DNA of 64,000 nucleotides from Geosiphon pyriformis (taxonomy: Eukaryota > Glomeromycota > Glomeromycetes > Archaeosporales > Geosiphonaceae), in assembly GCA_016748015.1 (NCBI GenBank), contig JAAOMT010000384.1:1-64000 (forward strand), read 5' to 3'. A program made the position numbers and the translations under genes. Below are positions 21,140 to 33,715 of this stretch, piece after piece. Under the pieces are notes generated by a model. The model ran no database searches and was not told the DNA's origin. It saw only the letters and a program-made list of their open reading frames with translations. Each line of letters opens with the position of its first letter. Position 1 is the first letter of the stretch.

Positions 21140-24100
21140 TAATTAATTTGATATGAAAAATTGCTATGTATAATGTTCATAATATTAACGTTTCTATTAA
21201 ACAGAAAAACATAGTTTGTTAACATATAGAATTAAGTAATATGATTTTTATTATTATAAAAACAAAATTAAAGTTTTATATTAAGTTATAGATAGTAAGT
21301 AAGTTTGATAAGATAAGAATTTTTACATTTGGTTTGAACAAAATTTTTTTTGGTACAAGAGTAACAATTATTATAAATAATTATCTGGCTTGTTATGTTT
21401 TAGAGATAAAAAAAATTTCTGGTTAAATTATTTTAATACAGCTTTTGTTTAAAAGTAAATTATTAGTTACAATTTTGGGTTTATATACAAGTGTTTCTGC
21501 TGAAGCTAGGTTTGGTCAAGTGCTAAAGATCAATTTCTTCATTGTTAAGACTATTAATTCTAGTATTTTTGTGGTATTGGATGGAAATTTCAATGAAAAC
21601 AGTTCAAAAAAAAGTATAAATTTTAAGTTTTGTGTGGATTTAGACTTAATTAACTTATTTAATAGATATTTATTAGCCAAAGTTCATATTTAGAGTAATT
21701 TTAGGAGCATTAAAAAAATTATTAATTTTATTTTTGTGAACTAAAACCTGACATTTGTGGTCACTGGTTATGAAATTGACATTGTGTTTAAGTTTTTTGA
21801 TACTAATTACAAAACTGTTTTAGTTGCAGTCAGCTTGAATAATTTTTTAAATGTTTGTTTTAATAGTGATTGTAAACAGACTAATAAGAATAAATAGAAG
21901 TTCAAAATTAAGAATGCTAAGATTAATAAATAGTTATAATTCAAGGAGTGTTTGTTGAACAAATTCTTGAAAAAAATGGTTGGATTTAATAATGCAAAAT
22001 GTTGTGACAATTTAAACATTATGTGGAAGATTCTGAAGGAAATAGTGGTAAATTTTGCTAATAAAATGTTTTTTAGACTTTGGTTTAGTAAGTTTGAATG
22101 TTCAAAAAATAGGCAATTATCTAAGTTTTTTAAGTTAAAATTGTTGATAACCAAAATTATAAAGAGTTTGAACTTGAATCAAGATTCAAAAATTGATTGC
22201 TTTATTAATACTTGGATTAACATTAACGAAAAAATTGCAAATTATGATTAATAATAGTATAAATTTGAAGAATATTCTATATTACTTATTAAAAATCAAA
22301 AAAAAATACTATAAATTCAAGTATTATAAATTTAAGATTGTCCAAAATAATTTCATTAAAAAATTATTAATAAGTATATAAAAAATTTTTGTTTTAATAA
22401 AAAGAAAATGATTAGGAGTATTTTGGATTGGCTATTTCGAAAAGTAGTACTTAACTATTTAATAGTTAATAATAAATTGATTTTAGAGTCACATAAAGTC
22501 AAGTTTATAATTGACACAATTATAAAAGAATGGATAAAAAAACATATAGTGCCTAATACTCTATTTAATAAATAGTTTAATTAATATGTTCTTTTGAATT
22601 ATGTCAATAATAATGTTTTCTTAAAAATTATAAGCAATATTAAATTTAATAAGTTTTTACAAGTTGTTAAAGATTTACCTAATAGAAAAGCCACTGGTCT
22701 TTTTAGTATCTCTAATAAATTCTGAAAGCATAATAATATGCAAGTTTTGAATGACTTATTAAATATTTTTAATATGTGCTTAGCATTAAGCATGGTTTTT
22801 ATATAGTAGAAAAAAGCATGAATTTCTATAATACCAAAATTATATAATTGAAAAAAGACTCTTACAAATACCAGACTAATAGCTCTGATTAAAACAGCCC
22901 AAAAAATTTTATTTAAGATTTTTTACATAGAATTTTTTTAACTTGTAGTAATTTTGATGTTTTATGTAGTAATAATTTCTCAGTTTTAAAAAACATATCT
23001 ATTCAAACTCCAATTTTTGCTGTTGGTTTTATTATTGAAAACATATTGAAAAAAAACAAGAAGCTGTGATTAGTTTTTTAAGATATGTATAAAGCATATA
23101 ATTTAGTCAGATAATATTATTTAAAAAACAATTTAGCTAAGATTAAAATATATTTTTATTTTATTAAATTTTTTGAGAGTATATACAATAATTAAATCAA
23201 CTGAGTAATAACAGATTTTGGGCTTATAAAAGAGTATACTGTTTATGATGAACTGGATTAATGTAAAATATTTTTATCTCTGCTGTAAAAAAATTTTTAT
23301 AATTTTTTGTTCTGTAAGATTAAAAAGCATAACAGTTTATATGGCTATAGGTTGAATTCAAAATTTTTTATGTAAATTAACAAACAAGATCTTAGAAATA
23401 GTATAATATTTTTTGGCAGCAAATAACACAATTTGAGTTGGAAATAGTATGACTACTATTCAGCATATTTTGAATATAACTAATAAATTTTTACAAATTA
23501 ATAACATTTTAATTAATATAGATAAGATGGTTGCCATATTTATTAATTGAAGAGTGAAAATTTCTTATTTAGTAAAAACTAGATCAAATATTTTAGTAGC
23601 TAAAAAAAGTAAATTACACAGATACTTGGACATTTTTTTGTTTACAGACAGTTTTTTCAAGCCAAGTCTTACTAAAGCTTACTTGAATGTTAAGTTTTTC
23701 ATAAATCTGGTTTTGAGAAAAGTCATATTTAACAAGCAGTTTTTGTACTTAGTGTTGACTGTGCTACAACCAATAGTTAATTACAGATTACAATTTAGTT
23801 ATGTTTTAGCAAACATATGTGAAAAGTAAATCAGATTGTTAAAAAAAAGGCTTAAATTCAAGACCAATTTACTTAAAATTTTTTTTAATAAAGCTATTGC
23901 TTATTTTGAGTTATATAATCTAAAATTATTTAAACAATTGCAAACTGAAAATTTTTTGGCAAATTTAGTAGTTTTTGCCAATTCAAAAAACATTTTCAGC
24001 AGATTGTTTAAACACAGAACTATAAATCTACAAATTATTAGTTGAATACCTTGACAATTTCTTTACTTTCTAATTATGTTGTCAATTAATCTTATAAATT

Positions 24101-25790
24101 GTTTTCTAACTGATGTAATCAACACTTTTGTATTGTGTGAATTATCTTTAAGCAATAATCTGCTTAATGTCTTCTGAGTTGGTAGTAGTATTGCTATTGT
24201 GAATGTTTTGGACTTGGAATAATATTTAAGTATAGTAAGTTTGCTAAAGAGATTTGGTCTTGTTTTTACAAACCAGTTTCTAAATTGTTATAATATGTGT
24301 TTTATGTAAAATATATTTTACAAATGGAAAAAAATGAATCCCAAAAAACTGGTTTCTAGTTGGTTCAGTTTACTGGTCAAGTTTATTAAGAATAGTAGTC
24401 TAAATAATGATAGTGCTCTGGCTTTTTATTTCACTTCTGTTTAAAGCTTAAATGTATTTGGTTTTGTTTATAAATGTTTTTCAAAAAGTGGATCTAATAG
24501 TATAGTTATTTATATAGATGGTTTAATTAAAAATTTGGGATTTGTAAGTGTTTACAATAGTGCTGCTGCTTATTTTTCAAATATTGACATAAATATAAAA
24601 GCTAGAGTAAACAGTTTGTTTTCTTTAACTCTGACAAAACTGCAAGTCATTGTTTTTGCTTTGAAATGTATTCTGATATTTAGCTTAATTGTATTATTTA
24701 TAAATAGTTAGACATCATTAAATATGAATGTTAAAATATTAATCCCAATTTTTGCAATAAATACTGAATAGAAAAGAACCATATTTATTATATTATTATG
24801 TTTAAAAATCTGTTAATTAAGTAAAACAAAGTCAAAAGTTATTCTGGAGTTGTTGATAATAAATGTGCTAATTTTTTTGCCAATGTTGCTATCATGTTTG
24901 ATTTTATATTGTCTATTAGAATGCTATGTTACTTTCTTGCTATTAAAGACAGATTTGTTTTTAAAAATGTTTGCTATTTCATTAGGCATCTTTTTAAAGC
25001 TATCAGTTTTGTTAATTGAAATTCCAAATATGTTAATAATATTGTAAACAAGTCTTTATGTAGCCTAATCAATATGCATAGAATCTTTAATATGTAGTAT
25101 TTTAATAGTTAAGTTTACTCGAATTTTACCAGTTTAGTCTCTGCAATGCTTTAGTCTTACTTTATAAAAATTCTATACTACCAATTACTTATAGCCAAAA
25201 AAAAGAAATTATATGATTTGAGTTATCTTAGTATGTTGTGTATTTAATATAAATTAGTTAAAGACTCTGATTATATGTTTTTTTGTGTTTATGATAACTG
25301 TATTAGGTTGGATTTGATTTTGAAAACTATTAAAATGTAGATTAGTTTGCTAAGTACTTATACTATTAATAGTATAATAATTTGGTCTCTATGTAAAACC
25401 AAATCTTCTAATTATTTATATATGTTACTGATCAAAAACTTTGTGATAAAAAAGTGGATAATGAGCACAGTATACTTATTGGGTAATAGATTTGATAATG
25501 TATTGTTAATTACTAATTTGGTTTAGAGTTTTGTTAAAAGTTACAGATCTACTATATAATTATTAACTGCCAAACTAAAAGTATATTATAAAAAACATAA
25601 TTTTCTGCTATGTAATAAATTTATGATTCCAACAGTATTTAGTTTGACATCTATATGGTCTCTTAAAATAATTCATGATTTTGGTTTTAAATTAGATGTT
25701 TATATTTGTTTTAATTTATATTCTTATTTATTCAGTATATATTTTGGTTTTTTGTAAGACTTTTTTGTTGTAAGTAGTTTAAATATATAG
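21139..25790 (+). pseudogene. LINE-D ORF2 fossil
   Basis: Endonuclease relics: LDGNFNENSS (equivalent of GGDFNENG) at 21578-21607, and a KFFDTNYKTVL end near 21793-21825. RT relics: LIALIKTAQKILFKI near 22878-22920, and AANNTI-stop in place of the FVDDTIW motif near 23420, so both catalytic Asp are Asn. Parts of the connection domain are still colinear at 23554-24045 (KPSLTKAYLNVKFF, LYNLKLFKQLQTE). The RNase H start reads YIDGLIKNLG near 24515. The stop TAG is at 25788. Many stops lie at Trp and Gln positions. Confidence 0.7.
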
Positions 25791-25925
25791 TATTGTTTTA
25801 ATTGTTCTAAGTAACTGGTCATATATAGAAAGAGCATAAATTATATTTAATATAAAATTTTATATGGTTTTATAATTTTAGATAGTAATTGGACTGCATT
25901 TGTAAAACAATTAATAAAAAAATAA

Positions 25926-27299
25926 AAATAAAAATAATTAAAAAAACAATCAATTAAAAATATTAAAAATTAAAAAAATATAGAAAAAAATTAAATTTAA
26001 ACTTTAAAACCAATTTATTATTTTAAATTTATTATATAAATACTAAAAAATAATATTTTAATTACATTAATAAATTTATTATTAGTAATTTCAAAAATAT
26101 TAATTTATAAAGCTTGTTTTTTATTAATTATATTAATAATATATATATTAATCTTTAAATTAAAAAAAATTTTTAATAAAAAAGACAATACTTAAATATA
26201 ATTAAATAATATTAAAAAACCATTATTATTAATTATTAAATTATTATTAAAGCCATGTAAACAATTTTGTATTTTTTTTAAAATATAATAAATTTGTAAT
26301 ATTAAAGCTTAATCATAAAATTAGTTAATTTTAACATATTTAATATCATTTTTTTACAATTTAAATAGTATTATTAAATTACAAAACCAATTTAATATTA
26401 TTTAAACAACTTATTTAATATATTATATTATAAATTTTAAATTAATTTATTAAATTATAAAACAGTATTTTTTAATAAATATGTTTATTTTACTTTAATA
26501 ATTTTTAAAAAGTTATTATATTAACCAAAAATTTAAAATTAATCAATTATATTTAAACTATTAATCTAATAATAAATAAATTATTTTAATTTAAATATTA
26601 ATTGAAATAATTTGACAAATTTTATAAAAAAATATTTAACTAATAATTAAGTTATGTATTAATTATTATAATAAAAAAAACCAATTAAAATAATATATAT
26701 TTTTAAAATTAAATACATTAATAATCTTAATTTTAATAATATTTACAAAATTATTATATTTATAATTATTGTTAAAAGCAAAAACATATTAAATTAACTA
26801 TTAATTATAATTAATTAACCAAAAACAAAAAAATTAATTTAAAAACACCAACAATTAATATTAAATTTTAATTTATAAAATTAAAATTTTATAAAAATAA
26901 TATCAATAATAATTATATTATTTATTATTATTTTAATTATTAATATATATATTTTATTAATAATATTTATTTATATATTAAATATAATTATTTAAATTAT
27001 TATAATTACAACAATTTTTGGTTTAATAAAAAAATAGAAATTTAAAACTAAAAAACATTAATTATAAAGTAAAATAGAAAAAAAAATAGTAAATAAAAAA
27101 TATTATAATTAGTTAATAATATAACATAAATTATCAGAACATATAATATTAAAATTTTTAAAAATACTAATAAGAATTTCAGAAATTCTAAAAATATTAA
27201 AAATATCAAAAAAATTAACAAAAATATTAGAGATTTTAAAAATGTTAAAAATTTAAAAATTATAGAAATCATTAAAAATTATAAAAATCATATATTATA
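25926..27299. other. AT-rich spacer
   Basis: Nearly pure A/T. From 27060 to 27290 there are imperfect AAAATATTA-type repeats. A phrase near 27085 (AAATATTATAATTAGTTAATAATAT) resembles 29700-29730, so a scrap of the Gypsy LTR family may be here. No gene is visible. Confidence 0.4.
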
Positions 27300-28430
27300 A
27301 AAATTTATTGATTAGGGATAAGGATCTTACTGTGAATTGAATTAAGATTAAGGGTTATTCTGAAATTTGTGATAATATTAAGACTAATATTGCAACAGGT
27401 GAGGCTGCTCGCACTTTTTTCTCTTTGTTAGTGAGAGTGCAGAAATGTTTTTTGGTGGCTAAGAACACTTTTGTATCTGATAATGTTCACTATTTTGTTA
27501 GGAATTTATTTCAGTCTGTTTGTTGTGTTTGCTGAAAATCTGAGTCTGGTCATAACATGATTCCAGATACATTAATTATGAATATAGATTGGAATGCTAC
27601 TGCAAAAGTTTGGCATCTTGACTTGTATATATTTATTGGTTTTATTAATTGAAAGTCTTCCAATATTTGTATGTATGTAATGAAAGCTATATACAAACAG
27701 TTATCAATAGTAGTTAGGAAAAGATTATACAATAAAAGATATTCTAATGTGCTGTGTTTGTTGTGTGATAAGGTAGAGTTGTCAAATTACTTCTTCACTT
27801 GTGTTCAGGATTCTAGTGTTCAGAAAAAGATTTTAACTGTGGCTTCTGTATGATAGACCACTTTGGTAGGTGCTTATAGTACTTCTTTTTTTTTTGCTGT
27901 TTTGAGAACACTTTCTAGTTGTTCTTTAAATGTTGACATATATATAGCTGTATATAAAGAGATTGTGCTAAAAAACTAGTATATAGAAGCTTTTAGAATT
28001 TTTAATAAGAAGAAGAAAGCTGTTTTTGCTGTTGTTGATTTTGTAAGAGCTTTAGTAAAATTATATTGTTTTATGGTCTGGCTAATAAAATTTAAATATA
28101 AGATTAAGATAGAAAAAGCTGGTTTAATTAGAGATGACAGTCTAATATTAAACTTATTATATTTGGTATTCAGACTGTTTGATAGTATAATTAGAATGCT
28201 TGGTGTTATCAAGGCTTTTACTGTTAGTTTCAGTTATTGCAAACCATGTCTCTTTTTTTTTGGATTAAATTATAATGTATATGTTAATATAGGTGTATAG
28301 TGTTGTTTTGTCTGACTTAAGTAACTAGCCACATATAGTAAGTATATGAATTGTGTTTAGTTTAAGCCACTTAGTTTGATTCTTTGTACTAGATAGCAAT
28401 TGGACTTTACTTAATAAATGCATTAATAAA
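27300..28430 (+). mobile_element. 5'-truncated LINE, copy I
   Basis: Begins inside the RNase H domain (LIRDKDLTVN) and runs to the shared 3' UTR (28302-28420) and A-run, about 1.1 kb in all. Closest by motif to B. Typical of incomplete target-primed reverse transcription. Confidence 0.85.
27302..28300 (+). pseudogene. LINE-I ORF2 C-terminal fragment
   Basis: Reads the end of RNase H (IKGYSEICDNIKTNIATGEA, the part deleted in B), then NIDWNATAKVWHLD, the zinc finger CLLCDKVELSNYFFTC, and the terminal domain ending NIGV-stop at 28298. Internal stops include TGA in 'DLTVN-stop-IK' and 'CVC-stop-KS', where other copies have Trp or Arg. The frame is otherwise continuous over most of the length. 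Confidence 0.8.
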
Positions 28431-28639
28431 AAAAAATTATATATTTATAATAATAACTGTAAAAAAAAGTTAAATAAAAATTTATTAAAGTAATTTTAAT
28501 AATTAAAAATCTAATATTTAAAATAAATATCTATTTAATAAATTATTGTTTTTAAAATATTTAATATTTAAACTTTTATAAATTTATATTTGTCTTATTA
28601 AATACTACTTATTTGTAAATTATTGTTAATAATATTAAT

Positions 28640-28870
28640 ATTATTATATTAACAACTTTAAAATAATAACTTTTAATTACAGTTATTAACAAAATATTAA
28701 TTTATATTTTTTATTATTTTTTTTTGGTTTTGTTTCTTGTTTACTAATTAATTAAAAAAATATTGAAATTATAACATTAAAAATTATTTAATAAAAAACA
28801 TAAAAATAAATATAAAGTTAATTAAAAAAATTTTAAACCAATTAAATATTATTGTTAATTTATTTAAAAC
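28640..28870 (+). repeat. Gypsy-family LTR fragment, first direct copy
   Basis: The stretch from TTATTAACAAAATATTAATTTATATTTTTT to the following TAAAAATAAATATAAAGTTAATT recurs at 29770-29930. It is the reverse complement of the LTR type at 13330-13700 and 59029-59842. AT-rich; boundaries approximate. Confidence 0.5.
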
Positions 28871-29739
28871 TTTTTAATTATTATATAGTTATTTTATTAA
28901 CTATAAACAAAAAATTTTAATTATAAATAGATAAATATACAACAAAGTTTTTAAAAAATTAAGACAAAAACTAATTAAAATTTTAGTCTTAATTTATTTA
29001 AATTATAATAAATTATTTATAATTGTAACTAATATATTTAAAACAATATTAAAAACAGTATTATGACAATAAAAATCTAATAGATAAGAATATTTAATAA
29101 TATATATTAACAAAGTTAAAGTTTAATAAAATAAAACTATAAAACTTCAATATTAAAATATTTAGAAAGTTATAAAATAAAAAATATATCTTAATAAGTT
29201 ATTTAATATTATTACCAAAAAAATTAATTAATAAAAAATAAACTAAATAAAAAACAATATTATCACAGTTTAAATACAAAATACACTATATAAAAAAATT
29301 AAAAATACTAATAGTTTATTATAAATAAAACAAATATAAAACCATTAATCTAATTATTATTAATATAATTAAATTAAAAGAATATTTAACAAATTATTAA
29401 TACAACAAATAAAGCATTTTATTAAAAAAAATAACTTAATAACTTATATATTGACTATATATAATATTCTATAAATATAATAAAATATTACTATATCTAA
29501 TTATAAAAATATTAACAACAAATTAATTAAAAAAAATAACTAAATTGCAGTTTAAAAAACTAAGAACAGAAATTTTTAATATTATAATAAAAAAATACTT
29601 GAATATATTCCAAAAATTTTTAGAAAATTTTATTAGAACTTAATATTAAAAAAAAATATTATTACTTATAAAATAAAACAAAAAATAAATAAAAAATATT
29701 ATAGTTAATTAATAATATATCATAAATTATTAATATTAT

Positions 29740-30065
29740 TATATTAATAACTTTAAAATAATAATTTTTAATTATAACTATTAATAAAATACTAATTTAT
29801 ATTTTTTGGTTTTGTTTTTTGTTTATTAATTAATTAAAAAAACATTAAAATTATAATATTAAAAATTGTTTAATAAAAAATATAAAAATAAATATAAAAA
29901 TAAATATAAAATTAATTAAAAAAATTACTTATTAAAAAAATAAAACTCACTAAAATAAACTGATTATTATGTTAAAAAAATTAAATACCAAGTGTTGTTT
30001 ATTATTATTATTAAATTTTTGTTTATTATATAAAAAATTCTATTATTATTTTTTTAAAAAATCCA
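29740..30065 (+). mobile_element. Gypsy-family LTR fragment, second copy (5' LTR?)
   Basis: Direct repeat of 28640-28870, extended to the right by an ACCAAGTGTTG...TTTTGTTTATTATA block that is the complement of the 13380-13440 phrase. A retropepsin-like frame follows on the same strand at 30430, so this may be the 5' LTR of a Ty3/Gypsy element reading to the right. Confidence 0.45.
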
Positions 30066-30429
30066 AAAATTTCAGATTTAATTAAAACTAAAATCACTAA
30101 TTTACAAATTAATACTTAAATTAATTATCTAAAATATTAATTTTTAATAAAATTAAAAATTAAAAATTATTATTTATTAATTTATTTTTACTATTATTAA
30201 TAATTAATAAAAAAATAATGTTAATATTTTAAAAAACTTTTAATTTTAATATTTAATCTAAGAAAGTTATTTAAGTTTTAATAAGACTTTAAATACAGAA
30301 ATTAATATTATATTTAAAAACCAAATAATATTAATTAATTAACAATGTTGTTTTATTTATTACTATTATGAAAAACAAAATATTAGTTATAATATTTTTT
30401 GATTTAAATAAGAATAAATTAAGTAAATT

Positions 30430-30900
30430 ATCATTTAATAAAACTGTTTTAAATTTAAAAAAACTTATTATAATTATATATATTAATACAAAAATTAATA
30501 GTTAGTTTATTAAACTTATTTTTAATAATAATTTAAGAAAAAATATTATTATTAAACAGTATATAAACCAAATTATTAAGTTAACTACATATATTATTAT
30601 TGTTAATAAAGTTATAAAATATTTATAAACAAAATTAACAATTTTTTATAAAATTATTACATTTATTAAAATTTTTATTATAGAAATTATATGGTATTAA
30701 GTATTATTAATAATAATTAACTATTTAAAACTAATATTATATTAGATTAAAATATTTAAAAATTATAAATATATTATAATAGATAATATATACAAATATT
30801 AATAATTTATAATTATTTTTAAATTATAATTACTTAAAATTAACTATTTATTAAATTTAAAAAACCAAAAAAAACAACCAATTATTTTTTAATACATAAT
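30430..30900 (+). pseudogene. Retropepsin-like (gag-pol) fossil
   Basis: One frame of about 150 codons reads SFNKTVLNLKKLIIIIYINT, then KIN-S-stop-FIKLIFNN, and ends with IEIIWY-stop-VLLIIINYL. The order resembles the aspartic protease of fungal Ty3/Gypsy elements (strand, catalytic loop, then an EATQYQALVGNDWL-type end). The DSG catalytic triplet is gone (FNNN). The recognition is from memory of the family and the sequence is extremely AT-biased, so confidence is moderate. Confidence 0.4.
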
Positions 30901-31099
30901 TTTAATTTATAATTAAATACAACAAAAAACACTATTTAATATTATTTATAATTATATTTTAATTAAATTAAATAAATATTTACATAATAAAAAAAATTTG
31001 AAAAATAATAAAAATACAAATTAATAATATTAATTTAACTAAAATTTTGATTATTAAACAAGTATATTAATAAACAAATATCATTTAATTTTTAAAAAT

Positions 31100-31870
31100 T
31101 CAAAGATTATTTTTAAGTATTTGCTTTAATTAAAAAAAGCAAAAACAATAACTAACTAACTTAAATATTAAATTTTGTAATCACTATTTTATGTTATTTT
31201 AAATATTATAATAATTGTAATTTTGTTTATAATTTATTATTATGCATTATTTATTCAATTTTTAAGCTTAAAAAACTAATTAATAAAATGAAAATAAAAT
31301 TGAAATTGAAAAACAATTCTAATTTAAACATTATTCTTAAGTTTAATATGAATTTAAACATTATTTTAAATATTAAATACTATATTGTACTTTTGAATTT
31401 ATTTAAAAAATTAAAAATTTAATAATAAAAAAAGTATTAAACCAAAAAAACACATAAAATAAATACAAGATTTGATTTAAGATATTTTTGTTAATTTTAA
31501 AATCTTATATTTTGACAAAAATAAATTTAAAAATAGCTTTAAAAATTTTTATTATCATAATAGTGCAAATTGCATTCAAATTTAATTTAATAAAAAAAAT
31601 TCAGTATAAAAAAAAAATAATTAATGCTAAATATGTAAAAATACTATTATTATGTTATAAAATAATTTAAAAAAGATTTATAAAATAAAAGCAAAAAGAT
31701 AACATAAGTTATATTCTTATTTTTAATAAAAATAACACAGTTAGTTTCAATAAATACAAAAAAAAATTAAAAATTACTGCAAAAGAAATACAAAAATTCA
31801 GATCTACTAGTAGAATTAACATATTAGTAAATTTAATATATGAGTAATATTATTAATAAAAAATAATTAT
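31100..31870. other. AT-rich spacer
   Basis: No supported gene. The frame at 31488-31670 is Ile/Lys/Leu only and looks like composition, not coding. Confidence 0.45.
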
Positions 31871-31873
31871 AAA

Positions 31874-32050
31874 CCCAATTTTTTAAAGTAATAAGACAAA
31901 GTTTCTTTAATTTGATTTTTTATTTCTTGTGTAATTAAAGTCTTTTTTTGATGTTTAGAAGATAAAAAATTTAAATATTTCTTTAAAATATTATTAAATC
32001 TTTCAAGAGCAATAAAATTGAATTCATTTTTAAAATAAACACATAATATG
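31874..32050 (-). pseudogene. Unidentified short coding relic
   Basis: The minus strand reads FNFIALERFNNILKKYLNFL and then a Lys/Gln-rich stretch ending KKLGL-stop near 31874. The mixture of residues (Glu, Arg, Ser, His, Gln) is richer than the surrounding A/T-driven frames. It could be the tail of a mobile-element or host protein. I do not recognise the family. Confidence 0.3.
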
Positions 32051-32244
32051 TATGATTTTTAACCAATCAAATTAATATTATATTACCCAAGATATTGCTA
32101 GTTGAGATAAAATCAAAGTTTTTATTACCAAATTAAATTTTCATTTGACAATTAATAGTGATCTTAACTATGAAGTTGTACAAAAATCCCCCAGAAATTA
32201 AGAAGTTCCTTTATCTTAACTTCGAAACCAAATTAAAAACTACT

Positions 32245-33261
32245 ATGGAGTCCAACAAAACACCAATTCCACGGTTTCTTTCCGATTTACAAGTATCAGA
32301 CCCGAAAGCCCTTATCTTCAAATTTCGCAACTTGACCAATGAAGAATTAGAACGACGTAAAAGTCAGAATGATTCTCAAGATAAGTTCAGTGTATCTGTG
32401 GCAGCAAGTAGAAGTGCAGACGATTTTAATAGATACTGTGACATTCTCCCTTTTAATTACAATCGTGTAAAACTCTGCGCTAAACGTTCACATAAAAATG
32501 ACTATATAAATGCAAGCTATATCGAGGCTCCAGGAAAGGTGCGGAAATACATTGCTACCCAAGGTCCACTGGATGAAACCATAGATGATTTCTGGTTGAT
32601 GATATGGGAGCAAAATACGGCAGTGGTTGTGATGCTAACCAAAGAAGAGGAGAAAGGTGCAAAAAAATGCTCCAAATATTGGCCTTTGAATAAAGATTTG
32701 CCTATAGAATATCCCGAGACAGGAATAAAGGTCACTTTGGAATCAGAAGAATTAGATTCAAACACTGTTTGTATCATTCGCACTATCAGACTGACAAAAA
32801 CTTCTCCGGTAACTACCACTTTTATACGTGATCCAACTATGAATATCGATAATCAAAATTCCCAAGCGCCTTCTTCCCCAGAAAACCGAACTATTAAACA
32901 ACTTCAATTTATTGGATGGCCTGATCATGGTGTACCCGATTCTCCAGATATGATATTGCAATTAATTCGAAAGACAAATGAGCTACAACAACTGTCCATA
33001 AATCGAGATGATCTAGGGAACGGGAACGAGATCGGTCCGGTAGTTGTCCATTGCAGCGCTGGATGTGGGCGCACTGGTGCCTTCTGCACAGTGGATTCTG
33101 CTTTAGCCTTATTACCTAATATTCAGGATGATTCTAATGACTTGATCTATCATTTGGTCAGGCATTTTAGAGAGCAAAGGACCACCATGGTACAGACGCT
33201 TGGTCAATTCCAGTATTGTTACTTGGCAGTTCTACATAAACTTGTAACTGAGGAAAATTAA
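32245..33261 (+). CDS. Classical protein tyrosine phosphatase
   Basis: Intact single-exon frame that can also start upstream at 32158. I prefer ATG 32245 because the preceding 29 codons follow directly on AT-rich sequence, but the longer form is possible. In numbering from 32158, motifs in order are: the pTyr-loop type NRYCDILPF (91-99), DYINASYI, KYIATQGPL, the WPD loop WPDHGVPD (254-261, acid Asp256), the signature HCSAGCGRTG with nucleophile Cys299 and Arg305, and the Q-loop QTLGQFQYCYL. It removes phosphate from tyrosine and probably acts in the cytosol or nucleus, since there is no signal peptide or membrane segment. An insertion rich in Thr/Asn/Ser (TTTFIRDPTMNIDNQNSQAP) sits between the core and the WPD loop. 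It resembles fungal Pyp-type phosphatases that switch off MAP kinases; that link is inference. Confidence 0.95.
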   Translation: MESNKTPIPRFLSDLQVSDPKALIFKFRNLTNEELERRKSQNDSQDKFSVSVAASRSADDFNRYCDILPFNYNRVKLCAKRSHKNDYINASYIEAPGKVRKYIATQGPLDETIDDFWLMIWEQNTAVVVMLTKEEEKGAKKCSKYWPLNKDLPIEYPETGIKVTLESEELDSNTVCIIRTIRLTKTSPVTTTFIRDPTMNIDNQNSQAPSSPENRTIKQLQFIGWPDHGVPDSPDMILQLIRKTNELQQLSINRDDLGNGNEIGPVVVHCSAGCGRTGAFCTVDSALALLPNIQDDSNDLIYHLVRHFREQRTTMVQTLGQFQYCYLAVLHKLVTEEN

Positions 33262-33650
33262 AACAATAAGTTTCTATATTACTGGAATAAGGTTCTTGCT
33301 TGATCATTTAACATTTCAGATGATTACATTTAATTTCAACCACAAGAGAAATATGAAAGTATTCGGGTTTTAAGCCTAAGGGTATATTCTAGCTTTTTAA
33401 AATTCGGGAGTTAATTGGAATTACGAATTACGTTCTTGAACAAAATACAGAATATTTAACATTAATTAAAAATGAGTGATATAGTTGATTTAATCTCACA
33501 CCAAAAACCTGTTTTTTATTATAAAGTGAACGATATATAATTTGTTTATTATTACTAAAAACAATATTATTGAACAAAAAATAATAAATTGATAAATACA
33601 TGAAATAATGTTTATTAAATGCCTTATATACTGTATAAACATAGTACATA
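33262..33650. other. 3' flank of phosphatase gene
   Basis: Mixed composition for about 170 bp after the stop (likely 3' UTR), then AT-rich. The minus-strand frame at 33428-33649 shows no domain and is probably chance. Confidence 0.4.
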
Positions 33651-33654
33651 TAAA

Positions 33655-33715
33655 CATAAATTATGCATTTTTTATGTGTAACTAGTCATTAAGATTAAAT
33701 TAAAGCACCAGTATT
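33655..33715 (-). mobile_element. Isolated LINE 3' tail relic
   Basis: AAATTATGCATTTTTTATGTG, then TAACTAGTCATTAAG and AAAGCACCAGTAT, match the reverse complement of the shared LINE 3' UTR (compare 38340-38390). The coding part that should lie to the right is no longer readable. Confidence 0.55.

Larger units (their letters stand above)
19180..25925 (+). mobile_element. Full-length LINE, copy D (old, very AT-rich)
   Basis: Starts with a leader related to that of C (TATCCAAAATTCTCTAAAGAGCAA here, TTGTCCAAATTCCCCAAAGAGC in C) and ends with the shared 3' tail (25800-25905) and an A-rich run. Both ORFs can be followed with many stops and some frameshifts. GC has dropped so far that the protein is rich in Ile, Asn, Lys, Leu and Phe, yet the order of conserved motifs survives. 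It is clearly older than B. Confidence 0.8.

Noticed and set aside
27048-27272. A 74-aa hydrophobic minus-strand frame
   Set aside because: Leu/Ile/Phe only, produced by AAAATATTA-type low-complexity sequence.
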